Part shown: in pieces, positions 44,791 to 54,953 of the stretch
How positions within the stretch are numbered: position 1 is the first letter of the stretch
How the letters are laid out: each line of letters starts with the position of its first letter
Source: Cesiribacter sp. SM1
GTDB taxonomy: Bacteria > Bacteroidota > Bacteroidia > Cytophagales > Cyclobacteriaceae
Assembly: GCF_020178975.1 (NCBI RefSeq)
Contig: NZ_JAHXBU010000088.1
Coordinates: 282,288 to 346,287 of the forward strand
Reading direction: 5' to 3'
DNA length: 64,000 bases
Position numbers and translations under genes: made by a program
Notes under the pieces: generated by a model
What the model was told of the DNA's origin: nothing
What the model saw: only the letters and a program-made list of their open reading frames with translations
The model's database searches: none

Positions 44791-47700
44791 TTACTGTTTC
44801 ATGATTCTGACAAACCTGACCTGGCTATCATCCGCTACAATCCTGAGGATGTAAATGCCTTTGTCAATATTCTGCTGTCTTAAATCAATTGCATAGTAAT
44901 TATCTCCTTTCTGGGCCCTAACCTCCTGGCTATATATTATTTTGCCTCTCATATCTGTTACCTGCAGCAGGCAGTTGCCTTCTGCAGGGGCTGTGTAATC
45001 CACAAAATATTCGCCATCAGATGGGTTGGGGTAAACAGAAGCAGCTTGTATAGGCTCATCAGCTGCCATTTTCATGCTTACAGCATCTGTTGTTCTGGAA
45101 GAAACTGTAGTGCTGCTGCCGCTTATTTCTTTTGATCCATCACGGGCTTCTATCACCAGTGCTGACAAATAACCATAGCGGGCAAACTCACCGGCTTCCA
45201 CTTCAATGATCACCTCTCCGTTCACTGCTTCTATGTTCCTGATAACAGCGGTGTTTTTAAGGTTAGCCTGCGCATCCAGGGTTGCTTTTTTGTTACCGAT
45301 CCTGTACTCGCTCACACCATTTTCTGTTCCGAAAGCGGTAGAGGCAAAAAAGCGGAAGTTGTAAAGGAGTTCAGGATCAAGGCCATACACCCTGATTTGG
45401 GCAATGGTTCCAATCTCGTTGAAGTAGAAGCTCTTGATTACCTTATCGGGGTAGAGACCAAGGCCCTTAGCATCCGGACCAAAATTATTGCCTCCGTCAA
45501 AGCCTTCGAGCAGCTTAAAGTTAATATATGTGCTTGCCGTGTTTCTGTCTTTCAGGTTGTACCAGGTATAGCCGGTGAGCGGAAGCCTGTTCAGGTTGTT
45601 CCAGGGCAGGTCTGCTTTCGCCTGGGTATCTTTGTTAACATTCAGCAGCAGGTCGTACAGCAGTGTGGCGGCCTGTTTGGTTTCGCTATAGGCAGAGAAC
45701 TGGGAGCCACTAACGGCCCTTACCTTATATTCATAGCCGGTATTGGCAGCCAGGCCATTATCTGTGTAGCTGGTGGCATTGGCAGAGGTTGTGGCTACTT
45801 TTGCGAAAGAACCTGCCGGCAGCATTCTCCTCCAGATTTCAAAGCCGGTTTCCTGGTGGGAGTTGTCTGTCCAGCTAAGCTCCATTTGTGTTGAAGATGT
45901 AGCTGCAGCTGTTAACCTGCCTGGCCGCAATACCTGCCCGTTATCATCATACTGCTCAATGACCAGTGCATTCAGGTAACCACCTTTTGTAGCATCGCTG
46001 GCACCACTTACTGTAACCCAAGCCTCACCATTGGCGTCGGCCTTAATGCCATTGATCTGCACAGTTTTTTCGCTGTTGCTTTGTACGTGAAGGGTAACAG
46101 TTTCCGAGCCTACCGTATACCTGGTGCTGCCATTGTTGCTTTTATAGATGCTGCTGCCATAAAAAACCAGGTTGTAACGCAGGTTAGCCTTCAGGCCGGA
46201 GATTTTAAACTGTGCTGTTTTACCCGGGTTGATGATATAGGCGCTTTCAGTAACAGCGTTAGGAAACAGACCATCGTCATACAGGCTGTTTTCGCCATAA
46301 GATTTATTTGCTGAAAACGGCTGTACCAGGGTTATGTAATAACCGGTGCCTTTGCCGTTTTCATCCAGCAGGTTTTTGTTTCCGGGGATGATCTTATTGG
46401 CAGAGCCCGCAAAAACATTTGTGTTGTTCCAGGGCTTTTGCGCCAGTTCAGCGTGTGCATAAGTAAAGTTAATGTAAGTGGATGTTTTCTCACTGTTCTT
46501 AACATTGATGCTAAAGCTAACATCCGACTCCAGCGACCCATCAGTAGCGGTAATCTGGATGCCGGTATGGTAACCTATATCCTTTACAGTAGGGTTAACT
46601 ACAATTTTACCTTTGGTGGCGCTGGTTTTTGCCACACTGGCAAAAGGAGGTAAGTACCTGCTGATCAGGTTTAGGGCATCGCCATTCGGGTCAGATATAT
46701 CGAATGCAACTTCTGTGGTGCTGCCCTCCGGTGCTACTACTACAGTGGGTATGTTGGCAATAACCGGCGGCTTGTTGGTGCCATGGTTCTGCAGACCAAT
46801 GCTGATAGTATTGCTCCAGCCGGAGGTGCCGCTGCTGTTATATGCCCTTACTTTATAAGCATGGCTGGTGGTGCCGCTAGCACTAACATCCAGGTAGGCA
46901 GTTGCATTATTATTAACCCGCTTTACCAGCTCATCATTTCGGTAAACCTCAAAGCCTTCTTCATTGCCGGAGTTGTCTTTCCAGCTTAGCCTAACATTGG
47001 TAGTACTTTCGCGAGTGGCAGCCAGCAAGGCAGGGGCTGTTAGTGTGCCTGTGGCAGATTTTGTGGTAGCATTTACCCAGATACCATCAATGCCTTTGCC
47101 TGCAAAATCAGACTCTCCTGTACTGCCTGCTGCACGTACTTTATAATGATATTTGGTAGCAGCGGCCAGGTCTGTATCCTGGAATTGCGTAGCATTGGCC
47201 GGAACTGTCTTTACCAGCACAAAAGGACCTGTATTGGTGGTGCTCCTGAATACTTCAAAACCGCTTTCGTTGCTGCTGTGGTCAGTCCATTTAATGAGGT
47301 TGCTGTGATAATCTACGGCTGTAGCAATTACTGATGCGGGAGCAGCCGGTGGGCCGGGCAGGCCGGAGGTTTCTCTGAAAGCTGCATCGGTTATTAGCTG
47401 TTTGCTAATGCCGGGGCCCTGCCAGCGTACCTCCAGCTTTTCTCCGCTTCCGTTTCTTTCAAAGTAAAGTACAGTAACAGGATGAAAGCCTGCAGTAAGG
47501 CTAATAGTACCAGATTTTTCATTGGTGCTGTTATGGATGCCATCATTATTCACAACCAGGTTACCATTTACCAGTACAGTGCTGCCATCATCAGATTTGG
47601 TAAAGAAGGTATAAGTACCTGCTGTGGCAATGTTCAGGTAACCATCAAACCTGAAAGCAAAGTAGTCGTTCTTTTGCCGGTGCGAAACAATATCAAGGTT

Positions 47701-49620
47701 AGAGGACCATCCTTTTTTTACAATGGGCAGACCGCTTATTTCGTTAACCGTATTGATGTTCCCTTCATAATAAGTATATGTTAACCCATTGATAATGGTA
47801 ACTGCGCTTGCCTGGTTGCTGAACTCCGAACGGTTGCCCTGCTGATCTACTGCGCGCACTGCATAATTGAAGCGCTGCTTTTCAGGCAGATCTCTCACTG
47901 TCCATTCAGTTTTAGAAGTAGTGGCCACCAGCGTGGTTTTGTTGTTGGTGTATATTTCATACACCAGGTCTTTCTGCTGATCGGCATTATCAGTAGAAGG
48001 GAGCCAGCTTAGCTGTATACTGCTTCTGTTGGTCCTGATCACCTGCAGATCTCCCGGAGCAGCAGGAGCTGCAACATCGGCCAGGGTTTTGCCACTGCCA
48101 TTGGCGTATTGTGAGCCACCACTATTATTCCAGGAACGCACAGCGTAGTAAAAGCGGGTATAAGTTTCCAGTTGCTTATCCTGGTAGCTGGTGGTATTGG
48201 CTGGAAGCTGCGCTGCCAGTACCCAAGGACCGGAAGCTGTCTTGCCACGGTACACCTCAAACCCCAGTTCATTGGTGCTGTTGTCGGTCCATTTCAAATC
48301 CAGCTGGCTTTCCGATGCCGTTGCCACTTGTAAGCCACCAGGTGCCGGGAGTACACCCACCTTGTTTACAGTAACAATAACAGGTGCGGAAGAGGCACTG
48401 GGGCAGCCAAAGGCCTCTGTAACAGAGGCGGTGTAGGAGCCGGCACTTTTTACCACAAGGCTATCGAGGGTGGAGCCGTTAGACCATTTATAGTTCTGGA
48501 AGCCTTTGGGCGCTCGCAAGGTTACTGAAGTTCTGCCATCGAGTGTTGGCAGGGCTGTAGGACCAGTGGCTGTGATAGAGGGCGTTGCTGTTGCAGGTAT
48601 GCGTTGTACCCGTAGAGGGGCCGACCATGCCGACCACACTCCATTGTGCTTGATACGCACGGTATACTGGCCTTCTCCGGAAAACTGAAGCTCATTGGTG
48701 CTGCCGCCAATGGCTGCACCATCTTTTCTCCACTCATATCCTTCAAATCCCTGTTTAACACCCAGCGTACCTGCTATTACCTCGCCGCTGCAGAAATTGT
48801 ACTTAAAATTCAGGGCATGGATGCGCAGGATAGAATTTTGCATCATAAAGGAGAAGAAATCAGGCTCCAGGTACATGGCTTTCCAGGTGCCATGGCCAAG
48901 CTCATGATAATACTGGTAGCGGTAGTTTGCACCTACAGCCCTAAACTTGCTGGCTACATTATTGCCCGATACCGGCTTGGGGCTGTCGTCTCTGCCGCCT
49001 TGTGAGTGCCATACGGCTGTATACTTAAGCACCGGGGCGTATCCGGCAACTGTTGCATCTGCAGAAGACATAGGAATGATACCACAAAATACCTTTGGGT
49101 TTTCATAAGCAAGCTTCCAGGCAGTGCCTCCGCCTGCAGAATAGCCCTGGAGCTGTACCCTGAATTCATCTACCCGGAAATTCTGAATGGCATATGCTAC
49201 AAATTGTAGGATTTTAGTGCGTTCTGCCGTATTGAAATACTCAGTTGGCGATTGCGGAACCATCACAAATCCATCGTATTTGCCACTGTTAACTGCATCC
49301 AGGTGGTTCTTACCACCATACTGGAGCTGGTGGTTATTATCTGTGCCTTTTTCACCAATGCCATGGATCATAATCATGAGCGGGTATTTTTTGTTAGCAG
49401 CCGCAGTAGAATTGTAATCCTTAGGAAAGAGGAGTCGGAAAGGCATGCCATTAATAATGTATGCCTTGTATGGCGAGGTATCCCAGTTGGTGCCAATATC
49501 GGGGGTATAGCACCAGCTATAGACCTTATTGTCCGATGGGGGTAGGGGCGGACAATTTTGAGCCATTAGCCCCCAGCTGTAACACAGCATCAGAGGCAGG
49601 AGGAACAGCATTTTTTTCAT
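44791..49620 (-). CDS. Giant T9SS-exported alpha/beta-hydrolase with FN3, PA14 and two PWNN modules
   Basis: This 1609-residue paralogue of the neighbouring 2165-residue protein has a signal peptide (to about LMAQ) and an esterase-type hydrolase domain (about 45-265). The nucleophile is Ser161 in LQGYSAGGGTAW, with Asp211 and His243 in LGHGTW completing the probable triad. Ig-like regions, two FN3 domains, a PA14 domain (about 605-750; YTFFTKSDDGSTVLVNGNLV), FN3 domains, a cadherin-like repeat, PWNN module 1, an FN3 domain and PWNN module 2 follow. The T9SS sorting domain has ASVYPNPSDGEYFV and RIMKQ. Compared with the larger paralogue it lacks one PWNN module and the acidic linker. The two genes are tandem on the same strand, each with its own terminator. 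Confidence 0.9.
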   Translation of the reverse strand: MKKMLFLLPLMLCYSWGLMAQNCPPLPPSDNKVYSWCYTPDIGTNWDTSPYKAYIINGMPFRLLFPKDYNSTAAANKKYPLMIMIHGIGEKGTDNNHQLQYGGKNHLDAVNSGKYDGFVMVPQSPTEYFNTAERTKILQFVAYAIQNFRVDEFRVQLQGYSAGGGTAWKLAYENPKVFCGIIPMSSADATVAGYAPVLKYTAVWHSQGGRDDSPKPVSGNNVASKFRAVGANYRYQYYHELGHGTWKAMYLEPDFFSFMMQNSILRIHALNFKYNFCSGEVIAGTLGVKQGFEGYEWRKDGAAIGGSTNELQFSGEGQYTVRIKHNGVWSAWSAPLRVQRIPATATPSITATGPTALPTLDGRTSVTLRAPKGFQNYKWSNGSTLDSLVVKSAGSYTASVTEAFGCPSASSAPVIVTVNKVGVLPAPGGLQVATASESQLDLKWTDNSTNELGFEVYRGKTASGPWVLAAQLPANTTSYQDKQLETYTRFYYAVRSWNNSGGSQYANGSGKTLADVAAPAAPGDLQVIRTNRSSIQLSWLPSTDNADQQKDLVYEIYTNNKTTLVATTSKTEWTVRDLPEKQRFNYAVRAVDQQGNRSEFSNQASAVTIINGLTYTYYEGNINTVNEISGLPIVKKGWSSNLDIVSHRQKNDYFAFRFDGYLNIATAGTYTFFTKSDDGSTVLVNGNLVVNNDGIHNSTNEKSGTISLTAGFHPVTVLYFERNGSGEKLEVRWQGPGISKQLITDAAFRETSGLPGPPAAPASVIATAVDYHSNLIKWTDHSSNESGFEVFRSTTNTGPFVLVKTVPANATQFQDTDLAAATKYHYKVRAAGSTGESDFAGKGIDGIWVNATTKSATGTLTAPALLAATRESTTNVRLSWKDNSGNEEGFEVYRNDELVKRVNNNATAYLDVSASGTTSHAYKVRAYNSSGTSGWSNTISIGLQNHGTNKPPVIANIPTVVVAPEGSTTEVAFDISDPNGDALNLISRYLPPFASVAKTSATKGKIVVNPTVKDIGYHTGIQITATDGSLESDVSFSINVKNSEKTSTYINFTYAHAELAQKPWNNTNVFAGSANKIIPGNKNLLDENGKGTGYYITLVQPFSANKSYGENSLYDDGLFPNAVTESAYIINPGKTAQFKISGLKANLRYNLVFYGSSIYKSNNGSTRYTVGSETVTLHVQSNSEKTVQINGIKADANGEAWVTVSGASDATKGGYLNALVIEQYDDNGQVLRPGRLTAAATSSTQMELSWTDNSHQETGFEIWRRMLPAGSFAKVATTSANATSYTDNGLAANTGYEYKVRAVSGSQFSAYSETKQAATLLYDLLLNVNKDTQAKADLPWNNLNRLPLTGYTWYNLKDRNTASTYINFKLLEGFDGGNNFGPDAKGLGLYPDKVIKSFYFNEIGTIAQIRVYGLDPELLYNFRFFASTAFGTENGVSEYRIGNKKATLDAQANLKNTAVIRNIEAVNGEVIIEVEAGEFARYGYLSALVIEARDGSKEISGSSTTVSSRTTDAVSMKMAADEPIQAASVYPNPSDGEYFVDYTAPAEGNCLLQVTDMRGKIIYSQEVRAQKGDNYYAIDLRQQNIDKGIYILRIVADDSQVRFVRIMKQ

Positions 49621-50280
49621 AAAAAAACAGAACCTTATTAAAAAATTAAGAAAGTGATACAGGGAGAAAAGTTTTTTCCTCTGAAATGCATTATCCAGAG
49701 GCTATAGGGGAGCATCAAAAAGCCATAAACAGAACTGGAGTGGGATCTAGCACTGTTTAGTTTCTTCTATGTAATAAATATATGAAAAAATGTTAAGATT
49801 CCTATTGTGTCCAAAGCCTGTTTCAAAAGCATTAAGACTTAGCTGTATTACGTAAATGCGATAGGCGGAGATTACCTTTTCCTGAAACTATTTAATGCTT
49901 TCAATTGAAGCAGCGGGGGTATTATTAAATTGCGGATGGCTGGAATTTTAGTTGATGGTTTTGGACCGGCTGAGAAGGGCATATTTCCATTGCAATATTT
50001 TTTTATGCCTGGTTACAGGGTACATATAACGTTTGAATTCAGCTGCAGGCCTGCAGCAGCCTTATTTCTTTACTTTAGTATGCATTTTCATGTATCCAAA
50101 ACCTCACGTTTAGCGTATATGGTATCCGACGCATAACATTTAGATATAGTACTAGCCACAACCTCTGGTCATGACGTTACAGGGCTCTTCAGATTTTTTT
50201 GCCTTTTGTCACTTTCCTTTAAATTGCTCTCCATAAAAGGCATTGCACCTGAACCACAATAGTCATAGCCTTATTTAATT
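49621..50280. other. 660-base spacer between divergent genes
   Basis: It separates the 1609-residue hydrolase gene from the GT4 gene. A plus-strand frame at 49930-50136 has no family resemblance and needs a TTG start. No exact TAnnTTTG element or strong hairpin was found. It presumably carries both promoters. Confidence 0.45.
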
Positions 50281-51447
50281 ATGAAAAGACCCCTACGAAT
50301 AGGAATCGAAATTCAGCGGATCTTCCGTCCGAAGAAGCATGGTATGGAAATAGTAGCACTGGAGCTTGTGCGCCAGCTGCAGCAGATGGATAAGCAAAAT
50401 GAATATGTAATTTTTGCAAAGGATGATGTAGATACCGGCTGCCTGTCTGAAACAGAGAACTTTAAAATAAAGAAATTACCTGCCTATACCTATGCCGACT
50501 GGGAGCAGATACAACTGCCTAAAGCAGTGAAAGAGGCCAAGCTTGATTTTTTACACTCAACCTGTAATACTTCTTCTATACTGCAGCCAGTGCCCCTGCT
50601 GCTAACTGTACACGATGTGATCTACCTGGAGAAGGTAGATTTTAAAGGAACGGCCTATCAGAACTTTGGAAATCTCTATCGCCGGTTTGTTGTGCCCAAG
50701 GTAGTACAGAAGAGTGAAATGATTTTCACTGTCTCCAATTTTGAGAGGGAAACCATACTGGAAAGTCTTAAACTACCCGAAGACAAGGTTAAGGTAGTTT
50801 ACAATGCCATCAGCAGTAAGTTTAATACAGATTACTCTGCAGCAGGTTTAAAATCTTTCAGGGAAAAGAATAATCTCCCCGATAAGTTCATTCTATTCCT
50901 GGGTAATACGGCACCTAAGAAAAATACTTTCAGAGTAATTCAGGCCTTTGCAGAATACAGCCTGGCCAATAAAGATGCCATCCCGATGGTGATCCTGGAT
51001 TGTACCCCAGCGCTGGTTTCGGATATGCTGGACAAATTGGGGCATAAACAGCTCCTATCCAGGTTTATATTTCCGGGCTATATCTCGCCGGATCAGATGC
51101 CGCTGATGTATAATGCTGCAACGCTGTTCCTCTACCCATCTCTGAGAGAAAGCTTTGGTCTGCCAATCCTCGAAGCCATGGCCTGTGCCACACCGGTTAT
51201 TACATCTAACACCTCCTCCATGCCGGAGGTGGCGGGAGGTGCAGCTCTGCTGGTCGATCCCTTTAAATACGAGGAGATTGCTGCCGGTATCGATAAAATT
51301 CTGGGAGATGAAGCATTAAGACAGGATATGGTAAAGCAGGGTGTGGAAAGAGCTTCTAAATTTACCTGGGAAGCTTCTGCAGGCGCTCTGCTCGAGTTCT
51401 ATGATAGCATGCCTAAGAGAAATAAAGCTTTAGTTGCCGCTCTCTAG
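50281..51447 (+). CDS. GT4-family glycosyltransferase
   Basis: The 388-residue GT-B protein begins RPLRIGIEIQRIFRPKKHGM and has the acceptor-domain segment LLLTVHDVIYLEK. The donor-domain motif FLYPSLRESFGLPILEAMAC contains the paired glutamates of GT4 retaining enzymes, and PKKNTFRVIQAF precedes it. It is cytoplasmic, with no membrane helix. It opens a run of plus-strand genes (to 54789) that together look like a lipid-linked sugar modification system. The sugar is unknown. Confidence 0.92.
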   Translation: MKRPLRIGIEIQRIFRPKKHGMEIVALELVRQLQQMDKQNEYVIFAKDDVDTGCLSETENFKIKKLPAYTYADWEQIQLPKAVKEAKLDFLHSTCNTSSILQPVPLLLTVHDVIYLEKVDFKGTAYQNFGNLYRRFVVPKVVQKSEMIFTVSNFERETILESLKLPEDKVKVVYNAISSKFNTDYSAAGLKSFREKNNLPDKFILFLGNTAPKKNTFRVIQAFAEYSLANKDAIPMVILDCTPALVSDMLDKLGHKQLLSRFIFPGYISPDQMPLMYNAATLFLYPSLRESFGLPILEAMACATPVITSNTSSMPEVAGGAALLVDPFKYEEIAAGIDKILGDEALRQDMVKQGVERASKFTWEASAGALLEFYDSMPKRNKALVAAL

Positions 51448-51544
51448 CCTGCTTTTTTTAAGTTATTCTTGTTTATGAATCTTTTCAGATTTATTAATAC
51501 TATTTTTGTTCTTCTTGCTGAAATGAAATCCAAAATTTTTTATA

Positions 51545-53155
51545 ATGATGATTCCGGTAATTAGCAGGCATCCAGAGACAGGTAATTTTGCAGAAACCTA
51601 TCTAAGCAGAAGAAATGTACTAAACCTTGTGCTGCTTATTTCGCTCCTTTGCTTTGCTGCAATGCTTGTAATGCGCTTTATTACTGCCTATAGTCTGAAT
51701 GTAGACCTGGTAGGAGTGGAGACTAATGTTGTTTACAGCATACAAACGGCTATTGCAGGTCAGCAACTGTATAACGACCCCATGTACCTGCCTTTTACCA
51801 TTACACAGTACACACCCCTTTATTATGATCTGTGTGCTGTAACGGCAAAGCTCCTGAATATCAATCCCGCTACAGATGTTCATGCAGTATATGTAGTAGG
51901 AAGAATGTGGAACATCCTGCTCAACCTGCTGACGGCCTATGCTATATATCTCATCTGCAGTAATATATTCAGGATGGAGCAGAAGCTGTCTGTTATTGCA
52001 GGCTTATGTGCCTTTGTGTTCATCTTCCGCCATGACTTTTCTGTTCGCCCTGATTCACTTCAGAATCTCTTCGTTATCTGGGCTGTCTACTATTTTTTCA
52101 AGTACCTGCGCAATCTTCAGCACAATACTAAATCTGTAGGCTATCTGGCTGTGGCCCTTTTTCTTGCCATTGCATCAATTTTTGCTAAGCAGAGCGGTAT
52201 TCAGCTGCCTATTATTTTTATGGGATTCCTGCTGTTTACCTTCAACTGGAGAGGCTTTATTGCAGGATCACTCATAAGCCTGATTGTTTTTGGAGGCTTT
52301 TACCTGTATTACTACCTGCAGTACGAGGAGGCTTTTTTCCTGAATGTGGTTGGTGGCGTAGCAAATGGTATTACATTGCGGGGCTTTCTGGTTTGGGTAA
52401 TTGGTGCCAAGCCATTTGTGCTTAAGATTTTCATTCCCTTTCTGATCGTCTCCTTTATCATCATTAAAACCAAAATGATTTTTAAAGGCAGCCTTGAAGA
52501 ACGTTTCCTTGCTTTTTGTCTTGCTGGTTTCTTTGGCTTTGCCACTGTTACCGGTCTTAAAATGGGAGCTACTGCGCAGTACTACGGCCTTTTTCAGTAC
52601 CTGGCCTGGGTGCTGATCTTCTATTACTTTGGCCGTAAAAACGAATTTTTTGATAGCACCTCTGCTTTGTTTAGTTACGGACAATTTAAAAAAGCAGGTG
52701 TTTGGGTGTTTCTCGCAGCTTTGCTTGCTATCAATACACTCTATCAGCTTAACATGATCAGGGTGGATGAATTTAAAGGCAGAGCCCATCTGGAGGCAGA
52801 AAGACAAAAAACCTGGAATGTTGCTAATTTTCTAAAGGATGATATGGCACTGGCACCAGGTGAAATGGTATTTGCCAATCTGTCTGTAGCCGAACGCAGG
52901 GGAATTAACAATGCCCTATTTGCAAACGCAGTGGTACCACAACTGGAGATCGTTCACTTCTCCATGACTCCCCTGAAAGTCTTTGGCTTCGACCAGTTCA
53001 ATGAAAGTTTGAAGAATGGTAAGATAAAATATATTATCGATTCAGATCCTGTCTATCATTTCATCATCACAGATAGTTTTGAGCGCATCAAGAGAGATCA
53101 TTTCAGGCTTATCAAGACTGTCGATAATTATTCTATCTATCAGCATAAAGAATAG
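51545..53155 (+). CDS. GT-C-type membrane glycosyltransferase
   Basis: The 536-residue protein has about eleven membrane helices. The first periplasmic loop carries an acidic residue in VDLVGVETNVVYSIQTAIAG and TQYTPLYYDL, as in GT-C enzymes that use polyprenyl-phosphate sugars. A soluble C-terminal part of about 130 residues follows the last helix. No Pfam family is certain from inspection. With the GtrB-like and GtrA-like genes downstream it makes the three-part set (GT-C transferase, polyprenyl-phosphate sugar synthase, flippase) of Gtr-type modification systems. It could equally use the arabinose donor made by the 32654-35638 trio. Confidence 0.75.
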   Translation: MMIPVISRHPETGNFAETYLSRRNVLNLVLLISLLCFAAMLVMRFITAYSLNVDLVGVETNVVYSIQTAIAGQQLYNDPMYLPFTITQYTPLYYDLCAVTAKLLNINPATDVHAVYVVGRMWNILLNLLTAYAIYLICSNIFRMEQKLSVIAGLCAFVFIFRHDFSVRPDSLQNLFVIWAVYYFFKYLRNLQHNTKSVGYLAVALFLAIASIFAKQSGIQLPIIFMGFLLFTFNWRGFIAGSLISLIVFGGFYLYYYLQYEEAFFLNVVGGVANGITLRGFLVWVIGAKPFVLKIFIPFLIVSFIIIKTKMIFKGSLEERFLAFCLAGFFGFATVTGLKMGATAQYYGLFQYLAWVLIFYYFGRKNEFFDSTSALFSYGQFKKAGVWVFLAALLAINTLYQLNMIRVDEFKGRAHLEAERQKTWNVANFLKDDMALAPGEMVFANLSVAERRGINNALFANAVVPQLEIVHFSMTPLKVFGFDQFNESLKNGKIKYIIDSDPVYHFIITDSFERIKRDHFRLIKTVDNYSIYQHKE

Positions 53156-53170
53156 ATAGTACAAGCCCGC

Positions 53171-53274
53171 GCAGCAGAGACTAATAAGTCTGCTGCCCGG
53201 GAATGGCTTATCTGCTAAGTGGCTTGTTCAGGTATTGAAAATTATGTTAACCATGGCTGAACCTGCTCCATGGT
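53171..53274. repeat. Two short inverted repeats in the 53156-53365 gap
   Basis: GCAGCAGA (53171-53178) pairs with TCTGCTGC (53189-53196), and ACCATGG (53250-53256) pairs with CCATGGT (53268-53274). Neither is followed by a T run. They may be weak terminators, processing sites or operators between the GT-C and GtrB-like genes. Confidence 0.4.
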
Positions 53275-53365
53275 ATTCGTTGTATTATAGTGACTTTAAC
53301 TGATTGGAATTAGTGCATTGATAACTGTTAGCCCTTGCCTGTTCCATATTAAATCTTCCTGACTA

Positions 53366-54331
53366 ATGAGAAATAACGTTACAATCATTACTCCCTGTTT
53401 TAACGAAAATGTTACGGTAATTGCATTTCTCCATGAGGTGGTAGAGGTGGTTAAAGATCTTCCTTTCCAGTTTACCATTGTGGTGGTAGATGATGCTTCG
53501 ACAGACAATACGCTTAAGCTGTTGCAGGAATTTGAGCCGGCTGCTCAAAATGTTACCATGCAAATTTTAAAGCTTAGGTATAATTCAGGACACCAGGGAG
53601 CCATATACCAGGGTTTGTTGTTTGCACGCGAATTAGATTGTAACAAGTTTATCGTGATGGATTCAGATGGGGAGGATGATCCCCAGGCCATCAGGGAGCT
53701 GGTGTATGTAGATGATTATAAAATTGTGAACGTTATCCGGGGCAGAAGAAAAGAAAACTTCACCTTCAGGTTCTCTTACCATATTTATAAGATCATCTTT
53801 AACCTGATTACCGGCAGGATAATGAACTTTGGTAATTATTGCATGATTGATAAGGATATTCTGCAAAGTGCCACTGGTACCTCCTTTGTGCATTTTGCCG
53901 CTTACCTTTCAAAGCACAGGGTAGAGGCTAAGAAGATCATTTACAATCGTCGCAAACGCATCGATGGCAAGTCTAAGATGAACCTGACCAGCCTGGTGCA
54001 TCATGCATTTAAGTCCTTCATCGAATATGCAGAAGATTTTCTGATGATATTCCTGAAGCTCTTCCTGTTTATAGCCATCGTGTTCATCGGTATGATTGGC
54101 TACGTTCTCTATAAAAAAATCTTTACAGATGAAGCAATCCTGGGTTGGGCCAGTACCCTTTCTGCCAGCTTATTCACCACGGCTATCATATGTCTGGGCT
54201 TCTTTGTGATAGGTATTCTGCTGCTTAATATTCTTTCCAAGAATAAATCGGCCAATCATGAAATATTCATCAACATGAGTGCCGGCAGAAATAAGAAGCA
54301 AAACAGTGATAATATGCTGGAAGAGGTGTAA
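53366..54331 (+). CDS. GtrB/DPM1-like polyprenyl-phosphate glycosyltransferase (GT2)
   Basis: The 321-residue protein has a GT2 domain with ITPCFNENVTVIAFL, VVVDDASTDNTLKL and the metal-binding VMDSDGEDDP. Two C-terminal membrane helices (about 225-250 and 265-290) follow. This is the layout of GtrB and dolichyl-phosphate-mannose synthase-like enzymes, which make a polyprenyl-phosphate sugar on the cytoplasmic face. A GtrA-family gene starts 14 bases downstream, the usual partner flippase. It begins 210 bases after the GT-C gene. Confidence 0.88.
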   Translation: MRNNVTIITPCFNENVTVIAFLHEVVEVVKDLPFQFTIVVVDDASTDNTLKLLQEFEPAAQNVTMQILKLRYNSGHQGAIYQGLLFARELDCNKFIVMDSDGEDDPQAIRELVYVDDYKIVNVIRGRRKENFTFRFSYHIYKIIFNLITGRIMNFGNYCMIDKDILQSATGTSFVHFAAYLSKHRVEAKKIIYNRRKRIDGKSKMNLTSLVHHAFKSFIEYAEDFLMIFLKLFLFIAIVFIGMIGYVLYKKIFTDEAILGWASTLSASLFTTAIICLGFFVIGILLLNILSKNKSANHEIFINMSAGRNKKQNSDNMLEEV

Positions 54332-54345
54332 GCTATATTGTATTT

Positions 54346-54789
54346 ATGAAATTACTGGATTCGGCTATCATAAAGTTTGGTCTTGCAGGGATCGTAAATA
54401 CCCTTGCCGACTATTGTGCCTATTTTTTCGTGGCCTATTACATCTTCGATGCAGAGGGCTATAATATAGCAAAAGGAGTGGGAGCTGCCTTTGGCATTAC
54501 TTCTGCCTTTATTCTGAATTCGTTATGGGTATTCAGGCAAAATTTTATGCAGGAATATGTATTGAGAAATACACTGGGCGGCAAAAGCCGGTACATTGCC
54601 AGCAGCTATGGCAAAATGTTCCTCACCTATTCTGTTGGTATGGGACTTAACATTCTCATTTTCTCAAACCTTTTTTCGTCGGGGCACTTTCCTGAAGTGG
54701 TTTGCTTGATTGCTGCAACGGCAGTTTCCATGGTATTCAATTTTATCTTTACCAAAAAAATTGTGTACGCTACCAAATTGAGCCGTTAA
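54346..54789 (+). CDS. GtrA-family membrane protein (putative lipid-linked sugar flippase)
   Basis: The 147-residue protein has four predicted membrane helices and the family features IIKFGLAGIVNTLADYCAYF and ITSAFILNSLWVFRQNF. Members are thought to flip polyprenyl-phosphate sugars across the inner membrane. It lies 14 bases downstream of the GtrB-like gene and is closed by the terminator at 54885. The pairing makes the family and role assignment strong. Confidence 0.9.
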   Translation: MKLLDSAIIKFGLAGIVNTLADYCAYFFVAYYIFDAEGYNIAKGVGAAFGITSAFILNSLWVFRQNFMQEYVLRNTLGGKSRYIASSYGKMFLTYSVGMGLNILIFSNLFSSGHFPEVVCLIAATAVSMVFNFIFTKKIVYATKLSR

Positions 54790-54884
54790 TGAAGACCTTT
54801 CACTGGAGGGAGTACGCTACACTCACTTTGCAAAACCGCTCTGGCTCATATTCTTTAACAATCAATAGTCAAACAGCCGTATAG

Positions 54885-54920
54885 AAGAACAGCCCCGACA
54901 TATGCCGGGGCTGTTCTTTT
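54885..54920. terminator. Bidirectional rho-independent terminator
   Basis: A perfect 12-base stem (AGAACAGCCCCG with CGGGGCTGTTCT) and an 8-base loop followed by TTT lie between the convergent GtrA-like and GT-C genes. Confidence 0.88.
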
Positions 54921-54953
54921 ATACATGAAATAGCCTCTCAAGTAAGATGCCGT

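Noticed and set aside
49930..50136. 68-codon open frame in the spacer before the GT4 gene
   Set aside because: Needs a TTG start, no upstream signal, no recognisable motif.
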